Source: an uncultured Negativicutes bacterium (GTDB taxonomy: Bacteria > Bacillota > Negativicutes > Acidaminococcales > Acidaminococcaceae). From it: 18,407 nucleotides of DNA. The notes beneath the pieces are model-generated. The model had not been told where the DNA came from, searched no databases, and saw nothing but the letters and a program-made list of their open reading frames with translations. The position numbers and the translations under genes were made by a program. The stretch is taken from contig CALAZX010000107.1 in the NCBI GenBank assembly GCA_937926555.1, positions 1 through 18,407 of the forward strand, written 5' to 3'. Positions 1 through 6,874 of the stretch are shown piece after piece. Positions within the stretch are counted from its first letter, which is position 1. Each line of letters starts with the position of its first letter.

Positions 1-881
1 ATGGGGATCTGGGATCCCTCATCCAGGGTGAAGTCGAAGGTGCTGGCCGGGGCGGCGATATAGAACGGGATGCCGTGGGCCTTGGCCAGAAGGGCCACGC
101 CGTAGGTGCCGATCTTGTTGGCGCTGTCGCCGTTGGCGGCGATGCGGTCCGCACCGGTGACAACCATGTTCACGCCCTTGGTCCTCATGACCCAGGCCGC
201 CATGTTGTCGGTGATGGTGGTGACGGGGATGCCGTCCTCCAGCAGCTCCCAGGCGGTGAGCCGGGATCCCTGGAGCAGCGGACGGGTCTCGTCGGAGTAC
301 ACCATCCTCACTTTCCCCTCCTTCGCCGCGGAGCGTACCACGCCCAGGGCGGTTCCCCAGCCGCAGGTGGCCAGTGCCCCCGCGTTGCAGTGGGTCAGGA
401 TCACGGCCTCCTCGGGCACGCAGGGCGCGCCGTGGCTGCCGATCCTCCTGTTGATCTCGATATCTTTGTCATATACATGGACGGCCAGCTTCTCCAGCTG
501 CCGGTTCATGGCTGCCAGGTCCAGTCCGGCGGCGGCCATCTCCTTGGCGGCCCGGAACATCAGTCCCGTGGCCCAGGCCAGGTTCACCGCGGTGGGACGG
601 GCCCCATCCAGGTCCTGCCGCACCTTGCCGTAGGCCTCTTCCGCTGCGGCGTTGAACTCCGTCTGCCCTGGGGGAAGCTCCCGGAGGACCTGGCGGAATC
701 CCAGCACCATGGCGAAAGCGGCGGCGGCCCCGATAGCCGGAGCGCCACGCACCTCAAGCCGCCGGATGGCGGTGACGGCGCGCTGGTAGTCCTTGCAGAT
801 AATTGTCTCGATTGCCAGAGGCAGCTTTGTCTGGTCCAGCAGAATCAGTGAACCATCCTGCCACTTCATGGTTTCAACCAC
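1..881 (-). CDS. mtnA: S-methyl-5-thioribose-1-phosphate isomerase, 3' end cut by window edge
   Basis: This cytosolic enzyme converts 5-methylthioribose-1-phosphate to methylthioribulose-1-phosphate in methionine salvage or related methylthioadenosine disposal routes. The minus-strand translation carries family hallmarks: an N-terminal WQDGSLILLDQTKLP, then RRLEVRGAPAIGAAAAFAM, THCNAGALATCGWGTALGV, VYSDETRPLLQGSRLTAWEL, TGADRIAANGDSANKIGTY and AAPASTFDFTLDEGSQIP. About 293 codons are present; the family is usually near 345-350 residues, so roughly 55 C-terminal residues lie beyond position 1. I chose the GTG at 881-879 because AAGGAG (895-890) sits 8 bases upstream; the in-frame ATG at 869 is an alternative. 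It lies 185 bases downstream of mtnP on the same strand, probably in one operon. Family assignment is secure; the exact start is less so. Confidence 0.93.
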   Translation of the reverse strand, partial: MVETMKWQDGSLILLDQTKLPLAIETIICKDYQRAVTAIRRLEVRGAPAIGAAAAFAMVLGFRQVLRELPPGQTEFNAAAEEAYGKVRQDLDGARPTAVNLAWATGLMFRAAKEMAAAGLDLAAMNRQLEKLAVHVYDKDIEINRRIGSHGAPCVPEEAVILTHCNAGALATCGWGTALGVVRSAAKEGKVRMVYSDETRPLLQGSRLTAWELLEDGIPVTTITDNMAAWVMRTKGVNMVVTGADRIAANGDSANKIGTYGVALLAKAHGIPFYIAAPASTFDFTLDEGSQIP

Positions 882-1066
882 GTAAACATCTCCTTGTTTT
901 TCTGACCGGAGTCAGTTTTTTAAGCGGTGTCACATTGTTGCTTTATTATTTCTTCTATTATAGTAGCTATGCCGCAGCCCTGGTCCCTATGGATGCGGGA
1001 TGCGCCACGCTGATGACGCGTCACTCTCTATTATTACTGTCATGCGTGTCTTTTCTATGTCCTGCC

Positions 1067-1870
1067 TCAGGGGTTCAGCTTGAAGCCGCCGAACTCCGCC
1101 ATGCAGTGCTTGCAGGTGCAGACGTCTTCCACTTCCTCATTGTAATTGATGAAGCCGCTGATGACCTTCTCCATGTTCTTGATGCTGACGGCCATGGCCT
1201 CCACCACTTCCTGGTGGGACAGCGGGGTCTTGGAGATGCCGGCGCCCATATTGGTGACAATGGCGCAGTTGGTGTAGCACATCTCCGCCTCACGGGCCAG
1301 GATGGCTTCCTGGGCGTTGGTCATGCCCACCACGTCGCCGCCCAGCATGGCGTAGGCCCGGACCTCGGCGGCGGTCTCGAAACGGGGACCTTCCGTGGTC
1401 ACATAGCAGCCCGTCTTGTGGAACGGGATGTCGGTCTTCTCCAGGATGGCGATGACCTTGCGGCGCAGGGTCTCGCAGTAGGGGTTGGTGAAATCCGCAT
1501 GGGCCACGCCCCGTACGGGATTGTCATAGAACGTGCTGACACGGCTCTTGGTGAAGTCCAGCAGCTGGTCGCAGACCACGAAGTGGCCGGCGGTCATCTC
1601 CGGATTCAGGGAGCCGGTGGCGGAAGTGGCGAAGATCTCCTCGGTGCCCAGGCTCTTCAGGGCCCAGATGTTGGCGCGGAAGTTGATCTTGTGGGGTGCC
1701 ACGGTATGGCCCGCACCGTGCCGGGTGATGAAAACCACCTGGTTGCCGGCCATCTCGCCGATGTTGCATAAGGCTTTGCCGTAAGGTGTTTCGATAATCT
1801 TTGATTCAAATCCTTTGAGGGCTTCCGGGCTGTAGATGCCGGTGCCGCCTACAATACCATTTTTTCTCAT
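1067..1870 (-). CDS. mtnP: S-methyl-5'-thioadenosine (or methylthioinosine) phosphorylase
   Basis: A 267-residue purine nucleoside phosphorylase-family enzyme that splits methylthioadenosine, or a related nucleoside, with phosphate into base and methylthioribose-1-phosphate, the substrate of the adjacent mtnA product. Visible motifs are the phosphate loop GGTGIYSP (8-15), RHGAGHTVAPHKINFRANIWAL (50-71, human MTAP-like), TTEGPRFETAAE (158-169) and MTNAQEAILAREAEMCYTN (183-201). The base-specificity segment reads T206-N207-M208-G209-A210, where adenine-specific MTAP has aspartates, so 6-oxopurine preference is possible. A C-terminal CxCxxC (251-256) is present. AAAGGTGG precedes the ATG at a good distance. 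The HAD phosphatase gene ends 51 bases upstream, and mtnA follows downstream. The family is secure; the substrate is not. Confidence 0.9.
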   Translation of the reverse strand: MRKNGIVGGTGIYSPEALKGFESKIIETPYGKALCNIGEMAGNQVVFITRHGAGHTVAPHKINFRANIWALKSLGTEEIFATSATGSLNPEMTAGHFVVCDQLLDFTKSRVSTFYDNPVRGVAHADFTNPYCETLRRKVIAILEKTDIPFHKTGCYVTTEGPRFETAAEVRAYAMLGGDVVGMTNAQEAILAREAEMCYTNCAIVTNMGAGISKTPLSHQEVVEAMAVSIKNMEKVISGFINYNEEVEDVCTCKHCMAEFGGFKLNP

Positions 1871-1921
1871 AATAAAGCCACCTTTCTCTTCTACAAAAAA
1901 CCTCGCACTTGGAATGTGTCG

Positions 1922-2581
1922 TCAGTCCGCCTTACCTTCCAGCCGCCCGATGAGGGGCAGGAGGTCCGGCATGGTGGAGACAGTGTGGTCCGGGTTGCCC
2001 CACTGGTGGAGCAGGTCCCGTTCAAACAGGCTGTAGTCCACCGCCACGGTGGTGCATCCCGCCTTCTTTCCGCTGACCAGGTCGTAGGGGCTGTCCCCCA
2101 CGCACAGGCACTGGGACGGGTCCACGCCCAGGATGTCCAGGGCCTCGAGACAGGGCTGGGGGTCCGGTTTGGGCCGGGTGATCTTCTCCGCACCGATCAC
2201 ATCCTCGAAGAAGGACGCGATGCCCACGCAGTTCATCCCCCGGAGGGCTGTCTCCGTGAACTTGGAGGTGACCACGGCCATGCGTATCCCCCGCTCCCTG
2301 AGGCTCTCCAGTGTCTCACGGACGCCGGGGAAGGGACGTATCAGCTCGTCGTGATGGACCTGCTGGTACGCGCGGTAGATGTCGCAGATCTCCCCTCCCT
2401 TCCCGGGGAACAGCTTCTCCAGGGAAGGACGCAGCGGCTGGCCGAAGGTGCGGATGAAATCCTTCCGGTCCACGGTGTGGCCCAGCACTTTCCGGCAGCT
2501 GTGGTCGAAGGAGGCGAAGATGATGGGACTGGTGTCTGCCAGGGTCCCGTCGAAATCGAAAATAATACCTTTTACCTGCAT
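1922..2581 (-). CDS. HAD-superfamily phosphatase, phosphoglycolate phosphatase-like
   Basis: A 219-residue soluble haloacid dehalogenase-type hydrolase. Motif I is DFDGTLADT (nucleophile D9, acid D11), motif II is VVTSK (T105), motif III carries K138 in RPKPDP, and motif IV is VGDSPYD (D163, D167). All catalytic positions are intact, and a helical C1-type cap lies between motifs I and II (about residues 15-85), as in Gph/PpaX phosphatases. AAGGAG precedes the ATG by 5-6 bases. It is the first gene of the unit leading to mtnP and mtnA, with a promoter about 45 bases upstream. A role in methylthioribose-phosphate metabolism is plausible from context, but sequence alone cannot separate this from general 2-phosphoglycolate or nucleotide phosphatase activity. 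Confidence 0.85.
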   Translation of the reverse strand: MQVKGIIFDFDGTLADTSPIIFASFDHSCRKVLGHTVDRKDFIRTFGQPLRPSLEKLFPGKGGEICDIYRAYQQVHHDELIRPFPGVRETLESLRERGIRMAVVTSKFTETALRGMNCVGIASFFEDVIGAEKITRPKPDPQPCLEALDILGVDPSQCLCVGDSPYDLVSGKKAGCTTVAVDYSLFERDLLHQWGNPDHTVSTMPDLLPLIGRLEGKAD

Positions 2582-2622
2582 GAATTCTCCTTAAAATAAA
2601 ATACAATTAATCATCTTATTTT

Positions 2623-2651
2623 ATCATATCTATAGAGTTTAATCTAGTTAA
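2623..2651 (-). promoter_or_regulatory. Sigma-70-type promoter for the HAD-mtnP-mtnA unit
   Basis: On the minus strand, TTAACT (2651-2646) is followed after exactly 17 bases by TATGAT (2628-2623), in an AT-rich stretch just upstream of the HAD phosphatase start at 2581. Position, spacing and hexamers all fit a housekeeping promoter. Confidence 0.6.
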
Positions 2652-2657
2652 TACAGC

Positions 2658-2684
2658 AAAAAGAGCCTGCTGTGAACAGGCTCT
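2658..2684 (-). terminator. Rho-independent terminator after the solute-binding protein gene
   Basis: An 8-bp stem, AGAGCCTG (2662-2669) paired with CAGGCTCT (2677-2684), has a 7-base loop. On the minus strand it is followed by TTTTT (2662-2658). It starts 7 bases after the stop codon of the solute-binding protein gene. Confidence 0.88.
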
Positions 2685-2690
2685 GCACGG

Positions 2691-3671
2691 TTATTTATAC
2701 TGCTTTGTGAAATATTCGGGATAGCATTTCTCCGCGATGTCCCGGATGGCGTCCCCCACGTACTGGGAGGCGGCGTAGCGGTAGCGGTCATGAATCACCA
2801 GGATGCGGCCATTCCGGACAGCTTTCACCGGCTGCAGGGCCGGGTCCGTGATGACCGATTGGCGGAAGGCGGTGGCATCCCCCTCCACCGTGGAGCTGTA
2901 GTCCGGGAAGATGAGGATGTCCGGGTCCACCCGGAGAATCTGCTCCTTGCTCACGTGGTCCCCCCGCTTCAGCCCGGCCAGGGCGGCACCGTTCTGCACG
3001 CCGGCCTCCAGGCAGATATGGTGGAAGAGGCCCTGAGGGCTGCCGAAGACCCCGTTGAGGGAATAGGCCATGATGATGCGCCGATTCTCCATGGGGATCC
3101 TGTCGGTGACTTCATGCACCGCCGCCACCTTGCGGTCCAGGTCCGCCACCACGGCGGCGGCCTTCTCCTTCTCCCCGGTGACCTCCCCCAGCTTCAGGAT
3201 CCGCTGCCGGATCTTGGGCAGGGTCACGGGGACCTCCATGACGAAGACGGGGATGCCAGCGTCCCGGAGGGCCTTGATGAACTCGGGCCGGGCCTTGTCC
3301 TGGGCCAGCACCAGGTCGGGACGGATGGAGAGCACCGTTTCCAGGGAGGGTTTCTCCGGCAGGGTCCTCTCCACCCGGTCGGCTTTGTCCGCCACGAAGG
3401 AGATGCGGCGGTCCTTGTTGGAGGCGGTCACCGCGGCGATACGCTCCGGCGGCACCAGGTCCAGCAGCACCTCCTCCAGGCTGACGGTGTTGGCGTAGAT
3501 ATGTCTGGGCGGCTCCTTGAAGGTGATCACGGTGCCCTGGTCGTCGGTGACGCTGTAGGTGGCGGCGCCGCTATTGCCGCCAGTGGGTTTCATCCCCCCG
3601 CAGCCGGCGAGAAGGCCGGTGAGTACCAGGAGGCACAGCAGTATGATGGAAAGACAGGTTCTTGTTCTCAT
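2691..3671 (-). CDS. Iron-chelate/cobalamin-type ABC transporter solute-binding lipoprotein
   Basis: A 326-residue periplasmic binding protein of the FecB/BtuF/FhuD (TroA-like, helical-backbone) class. The N-terminus is a lipoprotein signal, with hydrophobic residues 8-21 and the lipobox L21-A22-G23-C24. Typical segments follow: RHIYANTVSLEEVLLDL, PEKPSLETVLSIRPDLVLA, DAGIPVFVM, then HVSKEQILRVDPDILIFP and AVRNGRILVIHD near the C-terminus. Such proteins deliver siderophores, heme or cobamides to an FecCD-type permease. No permease is adjacent, and the nearest matching ATPase is about 12.7 kb away at 16362-17213, so this is an orphan binding protein within the window. AAAGGAG lies 5 bases before the ATG. 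Class is well supported; the ligand is unknown. Confidence 0.87.
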   Translation of the reverse strand: MRTRTCLSIILLCLLVLTGLLAGCGGMKPTGGNSGAATYSVTDDQGTVITFKEPPRHIYANTVSLEEVLLDLVPPERIAAVTASNKDRRISFVADKADRVERTLPEKPSLETVLSIRPDLVLAQDKARPEFIKALRDAGIPVFVMEVPVTLPKIRQRILKLGEVTGEKEKAAAVVADLDRKVAAVHEVTDRIPMENRRIIMAYSLNGVFGSPQGLFHHICLEAGVQNGAALAGLKRGDHVSKEQILRVDPDILIFPDYSSTVEGDATAFRQSVITDPALQPVKAVRNGRILVIHDRYRYAASQYVGDAIRDIAEKCYPEYFTKQYK

Positions 3672-3706
3672 GATGGCTCCTTTGCATATGCGTTTCTATA
3701 TCTCTG

Positions 3707-3735
3707 ATTCTAGCACAAACGGACGGGAATGACAG
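3707..3735 (-). promoter_or_regulatory. Promoter for the solute-binding protein gene
   Basis: On the minus strand, CTGTCA (3735-3730) lies 17 bases before TAGAAT (3712-3707). A TG one base upstream of TAGAAT makes an extended -10. It sits 36 bases from the start codon at 3671. Confidence 0.55.
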
Positions 3736-3799
3736 CACCCTGTCCTTATAGATATAAAATTTCGTTTTGGAAGAAAATTTCATCCCGGGACGGCGGGAG

Positions 3800-3829
3800 C
3801 TGAAAAAAATCCCCGGAGAGTGGTATAAT
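3800..3829 (+). promoter_or_regulatory. Promoter for the threonine aldolase gene
   Basis: A perfect TATAAT (3824-3829) is preceded by TGG, giving an extended -10. CTGAAA (3800-3805) stands 18 bases upstream as the -35. The predicted start is about 30 bases before the aldolase ATG. Confidence 0.7.
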
Positions 3830-3867
3830 CGAAGAAAGCCCATTACAGGAAAAGGACGGTGTATTCC

Positions 3868-4911
3868 ATGATTTCTTTTGAGAACGACTACAGTGAAGGC
3901 GCCCATCCGGAGATACTCCGGCGGCTGACGGAGACGAATATGGAACAGACGGCGGGGTACGGCACGGACCCCTACACGGCCTTGGCGGCGGAGAAGATCC
4001 GCACCGCCTGCGGCTGCCCGGAGGCGGAGGTGTTCTTCCTGGCGGGAGGCACCCAGACCAACCAGGTGGTGATCGACGCCATGCTGGCCCCCTACGAGGG
4101 TGTGATCGCCGCCACCACGGGCCATGTGAACTGCCATGAGGCGGGAGCCATCGAGTTCACCGGCCACAAGGTGCTCACGGTGCCCCATTACGACGGCAAG
4201 CTCCACGCCAGAGACGTGGACCGGCTGGTGGAGGCCTTCTGGCAGGACGGCAGCCACGAGCACATGGTGTTCCCGGGGATGGTCTACATCTCCCAGCCCA
4301 CGGAGTACGGCACCCTCTACCGCAAGGAGGAGCTGGAGGCCCTGGCCGCCGTGTGCCGGAAGCACAAGCTCCCCCTCTTCGTGGACGGCGCCCGTCTGGG
4401 CTACGGCCTCATGAGCCGGGAGAACGACGTGACCCTGCCGGAGCTAGCGGAACTCTGCGACGTGTTCTACATCGGCGGCACCAAGGTGGGCGCCCTGCTG
4501 GGCGAGGCGGTGGTCTTCACGAAGCGCAACGCCCCGGCCTACTTCATGACCCGGGTGAAACAGCACGGCGCCATGCTGGCAAAGGGCCGTGTCATCGGCA
4601 TCCAGTTCGACACCCTCTTCACCGGGGACCTCTACTTCAAGGCAGCGGCACACGCCATCGCCGCCGCCGACTACCTGAAGGAGGGGCTGCGGAAGCTGGA
4701 CATCACCTTCTTCATCGACTCCCCCACCAACCAGCAGTTCGTGGTGCTGGACAACAAAGTACTGGCGGAGCTGGAGAAAAGTGTCCGCTTCAGCCGCTGG
4801 GAGCCCGTGGACCGGGAGAGCTCCGTGGTGCGTTTCGCCACCAGCTGGGCCACTCCCCGGGAGAACGTGGACTTCCTGCTGAACCGGCTGAAAGAGCTGC
4901 TGGGCAAGTGA
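3868..4911 (+). CDS. ltaE: L-threonine aldolase, low specificity
   Basis: A 347-residue PLP-dependent fold-type I enzyme that cleaves L-threonine or L-allo-threonine to glycine and acetaldehyde. The N-terminus MISFENDYSEGAHPEILRRL is characteristic. Further marks are FFLAGGTQTNQVVIDAML (57-73), GHVNCHEAGAIE (85-96), FVDGARLGYGL (171-181, with the cofactor-contacting Asp173) and YIGGTKVGALLGEA (201-214), where K206 is the PLP-binding lysine. I start at the ATG at 3868: AAAGGA is 11 bases upstream, whereas the GTG at 3859 would lie only 2 bases from it. This is the only plus-strand gene seen in the window, divergent from the binding-protein gene with its own promoter. Length and motifs are complete. 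Confidence 0.92.
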   Translation: MISFENDYSEGAHPEILRRLTETNMEQTAGYGTDPYTALAAEKIRTACGCPEAEVFFLAGGTQTNQVVIDAMLAPYEGVIAATTGHVNCHEAGAIEFTGHKVLTVPHYDGKLHARDVDRLVEAFWQDGSHEHMVFPGMVYISQPTEYGTLYRKEELEALAAVCRKHKLPLFVDGARLGYGLMSRENDVTLPELAELCDVFYIGGTKVGALLGEAVVFTKRNAPAYFMTRVKQHGAMLAKGRVIGIQFDTLFTGDLYFKAAAHAIAAADYLKEGLRKLDITFFIDSPTNQQFVVLDNKVLAELEKSVRFSRWEPVDRESSVVRFATSWATPRENVDFLLNRLKELLGK

Positions 4912-4920
4912 TCCGGCCAC

Positions 4921-5030
4921 CGCGTCATGATTATCTGAAGGACGGCATCAATGTCGACAGAACGGCGGCAGTATAGATAGGACGGCGTCCGTATCTGCCG
5001 GACGGGATAAATATCCATAAAAGGGCATAG
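4921..5030. repeat. Degenerate 20-bp tandem repeat between convergent genes
   Basis: Successive 20-base blocks starting at 4921, 4941, 4961, 4981 and 5001, plus a half block at 5021, align without gaps. Most begin with GACGGC or a one- or two-base variant and carry a TATC-like core near base 12 (for example GACGGCGTCCGTATCTGCCG at 4981). The copies are imperfect. No gene covers the stretch. Confidence 0.55.
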
Positions 5031-5075
5031 AAAAAGAGACTTCCATCATGCGTTGACGGAAGTCTCTTCTTTTTT
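5031..5075. terminator. Bidirectional terminator between ltaE and the YhfC-like pair
   Basis: A perfect 10-bp stem, AGAGACTTCC (5035-5044) with GGAAGTCTCT (5058-5067), has a 13-base loop. A-tract 5031-5035 gives the U-run for minus-strand transcripts, and TTCTTTTTT at 5067-5075 gives one for the plus strand. One arm lies inside the last codons of the minus-strand gene ending at 5046. Confidence 0.88.
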
Positions 5076-5690
5076 CTCCGGCTCCCCCCACTCCAGGCTG
5101 AGCCGGCAGGGTTTCCAGTAGACGGCGGCCAGGACCGCTATATACAGGAAGTAGCAGCCTATTGCCGCTCCCCAGGTGGGATAGAAGCGTACGAAAAAGT
5201 TGGGAATCACGCCGAGACCGACAATGAGGACGAAGACATAGAAGAAGGCCAGCCAGTCTTTGCCGGTGGCGGACTCGTTCCAGACGACATAGGTGAAGAG
5301 GAGAGGGGCGGCGATGGCGATCGCTGTCTCCGTGGCCGCCATGCCTCCTGTGACCAGGAGAACCCGCAGCCCATGGCCCGGAACCACCAGCGGGATTTTC
5401 ACCGCGATGTCCAGGATGGAGGAACCCAGGGCGAAAAACAGGGCGTCCCACAGGCTTCTGCTGTCCCGGAAAAGGAACTTGCGGCAGAGGCAGATGGCCG
5501 CGGCCTCGAGGAAGGCGGCTACCAGGAGGACCACCAGGGTGTGGACCAGTCTCTGGCCCGGGAACAGGGAGAGCAGGATGCCGGGGGGCTTCAGGACCCA
5601 GGTCATCAGCGGTATCGCGATAAGCCAGCGGGCGATGTAGAATGACAGCGTTCCGGCCAGCATGAGTTGGACAATACGGGAAGGTTTCAC
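5046..5690 (-). CDS. YhfC-like membrane protein, putative protease residues largely lost
   Basis: A 214-residue polytopic membrane protein with about six hydrophobic segments and a charged C-terminal tail (202-214). It aligns along its length with the protein encoded just upstream at 5709-6305: both start M-x-x-SR, share IPL-x-x-W-x-L-x-P-x-G near residue 26, and a Lys/Arg-rich FLFRD/YLLKD block near residue 75. The positions that are Glu-Glu, Arg, His, His and His-Asp in the neighbour are here Glu62-Ala63, Ile66, Ser90, Pro129 and aliphatic residues, so catalysis of the proposed kind is unlikely. The start is a GTG at 5690 with AAAGGAG 7 bases upstream. The gap to the upstream gene is 18 bases, so they are co-transcribed. 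A partner or regulatory role is only a guess. Confidence 0.75.
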   Translation of the reverse strand: MKPSRIVQLMLAGTLSFYIARWLIAIPLMTWVLKPPGILLSLFPGQRLVHTLVVLLVAAFLEAAAICLCRKFLFRDSRSLWDALFFALGSSILDIAVKIPLVVPGHGLRVLLVTGGMAATETAIAIAAPLLFTYVVWNESATGKDWLAFFYVFVLIVGLGVIPNFFVRFYPTWGAAIGCYFLYIAVLAAVYWKPCRLSLEWGEPEKKEETSVNA

Positions 5691-5708
5691 GGACAGACTC
5701 CTTTCAGA

Positions 5709-6305
5709 TCAGTGTTCCAGCGCGTTCCAGCGCCAGGCGGTGAGGGCCGCGGGGATCAGGCACAGGGCGAAGCAGGCCTCCACGATGGGCAGGGGCAGAC
5801 GCAGGATGTTGCCCAGGGGCACGATGCTGTCCACCAGGCTGTGGAGCAGCACGGCCACCAGTAGGAAGGTCCATTTCCGCCCCCGGATGAAGCCGTCCCA
5901 GATGATGCAGGTGGCCAGGATGTGGAATGCCGTGGCGATAAGGCGCTCCACCGGCGCCAGGGGGTCCAGCAGCTGGAAGGTCCCCATGCCGTTGGCCAGG
6001 AAAATGGGCAGGAAGATGGAGACAATCTCCGCCAGGGAATGGCCCAGGCCGAAGAGCACCGGCTCCGCCAGCTTCACGCTGTCCTTCAGGAGGTAGCGGC
6101 GGAAGAGGAACCGTCCCCCTTCCTCGAAGATGCCGGCGGTGACCACCAGGACAGACCAGAGCAGCACCGGATGGCCGAGGAAGAAGGGCAGGAACCCCTT
6201 GGGACCCAGTGCCCACTGGAGCAGCGGGATGCGCAGGCAGACCTGGGTGATGGTATAGCAGAGAGCTCCCAGGAGGAGCAGATAGACGGAACGTGAGAAT
6301 CTCAT
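5709..6305 (-). CDS. YhfC-family putative intramembrane metalloprotease
   Basis: A 198-residue membrane protein with about six to seven hydrophobic helices. It carries the pattern expected of the YhfC/CPBP-like membrane peptidase group: F60-E61-E62-G-G-R65, G-L-G-H89-S-L-A-E93, a third helix with E120 and H128, and L-L-H155-S-L-V-D159. These Glu and His residues are predicted to bind metal inside the membrane. Members of related groups process prenylated proteins or peptides, but the role of this one is unknown. AAAGGAG is 6 bases before the ATG. It is the first gene of a two-gene unit with its degenerate paralogue. Assignment comes from the motif pattern only; a database profile search would settle it. 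Confidence 0.75.
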   Translation of the reverse strand: MRFSRSVYLLLLGALCYTITQVCLRIPLLQWALGPKGFLPFFLGHPVLLWSVLVVTAGIFEEGGRFLFRRYLLKDSVKLAEPVLFGLGHSLAEIVSIFLPIFLANGMGTFQLLDPLAPVERLIATAFHILATCIIWDGFIRGRKWTFLLVAVLLHSLVDSIVPLGNILRLPLPIVEACFALCLIPAALTAWRWNALEH

Positions 6306-6373
6306 GACGATCTCCTTTGTGTGTGATGGCGGCCACAGATGGCAATCACCCCTATGTTTTGAATGTATCTACC

Positions 6374-6401
6374 ATTATACAACATCGGCGGGCATTGTGC
6401 A
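6374..6401 (-). promoter_or_regulatory. Promoter for the YhfC-like gene pair
   Basis: On the minus strand a perfect TATAAT (6379-6374) has TGCACA (6401-6396, four of six to the -35 consensus) 16 bases upstream. It lies about 70 bases before the start codon at 6305. Confidence 0.55.
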
Positions 6402-6632
6402 CGGTTGGAAACGCGGATGGAAGAACCTTTTCCGGATGGCGTCTCCTAACCTTCCATAGGTGCCGCAAGGGTTTTCCTTTAAAACAAAGATCTCGCGGAG
6501 CGGGGTACGGACTGCGGTACGGAAGCGCGGGCCTGTTCCGGGAGGTCTGTTCTGTTTTATGGGCGGAGTGCGTCGGACAGTTATGTAGCTAAAACGCTAT
6601 GAGCGACGGCAGGTGAAGGGATTTTTGACAAT
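6402..6632. other. Non-coding stretch between YhfC promoter and CRISPR terminator
   Basis: I see no convincing gene here. The longest open frames have no ribosome binding site and unlikely composition. One short direct repeat, GGTACGGA at 6504-6511 and 6516-6523 (period 12), is present. Nothing else stands out. Confidence 0.4.
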
Positions 6633-6656
6633 AAAAAAAAGCCGACATACGTCGGC
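6633..6656 (-). terminator. Terminator fused to the last CRISPR repeat
   Basis: On the minus strand GCCGAC-GTAT-GTCGGC (6656-6641) is followed by eight T (6640-6633). The first stem arm is the 3' end of the terminal CRISPR repeat, replacing its normal handle. It indicates that the array is transcribed right to left and ends here. Confidence 0.82.
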
Positions 6657-6828
6657 ATACCGCAAGCGGTACTATGTCGTTGCAACCGAACAATTCGACA
6701 CCTTATATTTCAGAGGTAATCCGTTTCAATACCGCAAGCGGTACTATGTCGTTGCAACAAGGAGATTGTAAGTTCCCTGCTGGTCAAAGGACGTTTCAAT
6801 ACCGCAAGCGGTACTATGTCGTTGCAAC
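6651..6828 (-). CRISPR. Orphan mini CRISPR array: three 36-bp repeats, two spacers
   Basis: Repeats lie at 6651-6686, 6723-6758 and 6793-6828. The last two are identical; the first differs at 5 of its first 6 bases that follow GT. Spacers are 36 bp (6687-6722) and 34 bp (6759-6792). In the minus orientation each intact repeat starts GTTGCAACGACATAGT, forms the hairpin ACCGC-TT-GCGGT, and ends with the 8-base handle ATTGAAAC. That layout is typical of Cas6-processed type I-B or III systems. The altered repeat at the left edge and the terminator there put the leader on the right. No cas gene is present in the window, so any Cas proteins must act in trans. The + strand of spacer 2 is open in one frame and may come from coding DNA; neither source is known. 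Confidence 0.9.
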
Positions 6829-6874
6829 CCTATGCTCCGGGAAGCCGCATGGATACTGGGCTGAAACAGCGGTT

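Noticed and set aside
902..921. Hairpin CTGAC-CGGA-GTCAG followed by six T on the plus strand
   Set aside because: It looks like a terminator but has only a 5-bp stem, and no plus-strand gene precedes it. It lies just upstream of mtnA on the other strand, where no T-run follows.
957..962. TATAAT on the minus strand between mtnP and mtnA
   Set aside because: No acceptable -35 hexamer lies 16-18 bases upstream, so a separate mtnA promoter is not supported.
6317..6592. Open frame of 91 codons on the plus strand in the intergenic region
   Set aside because: No ribosome binding site, no recognisable domain, and it runs over the minus-strand promoter at 6374-6401.
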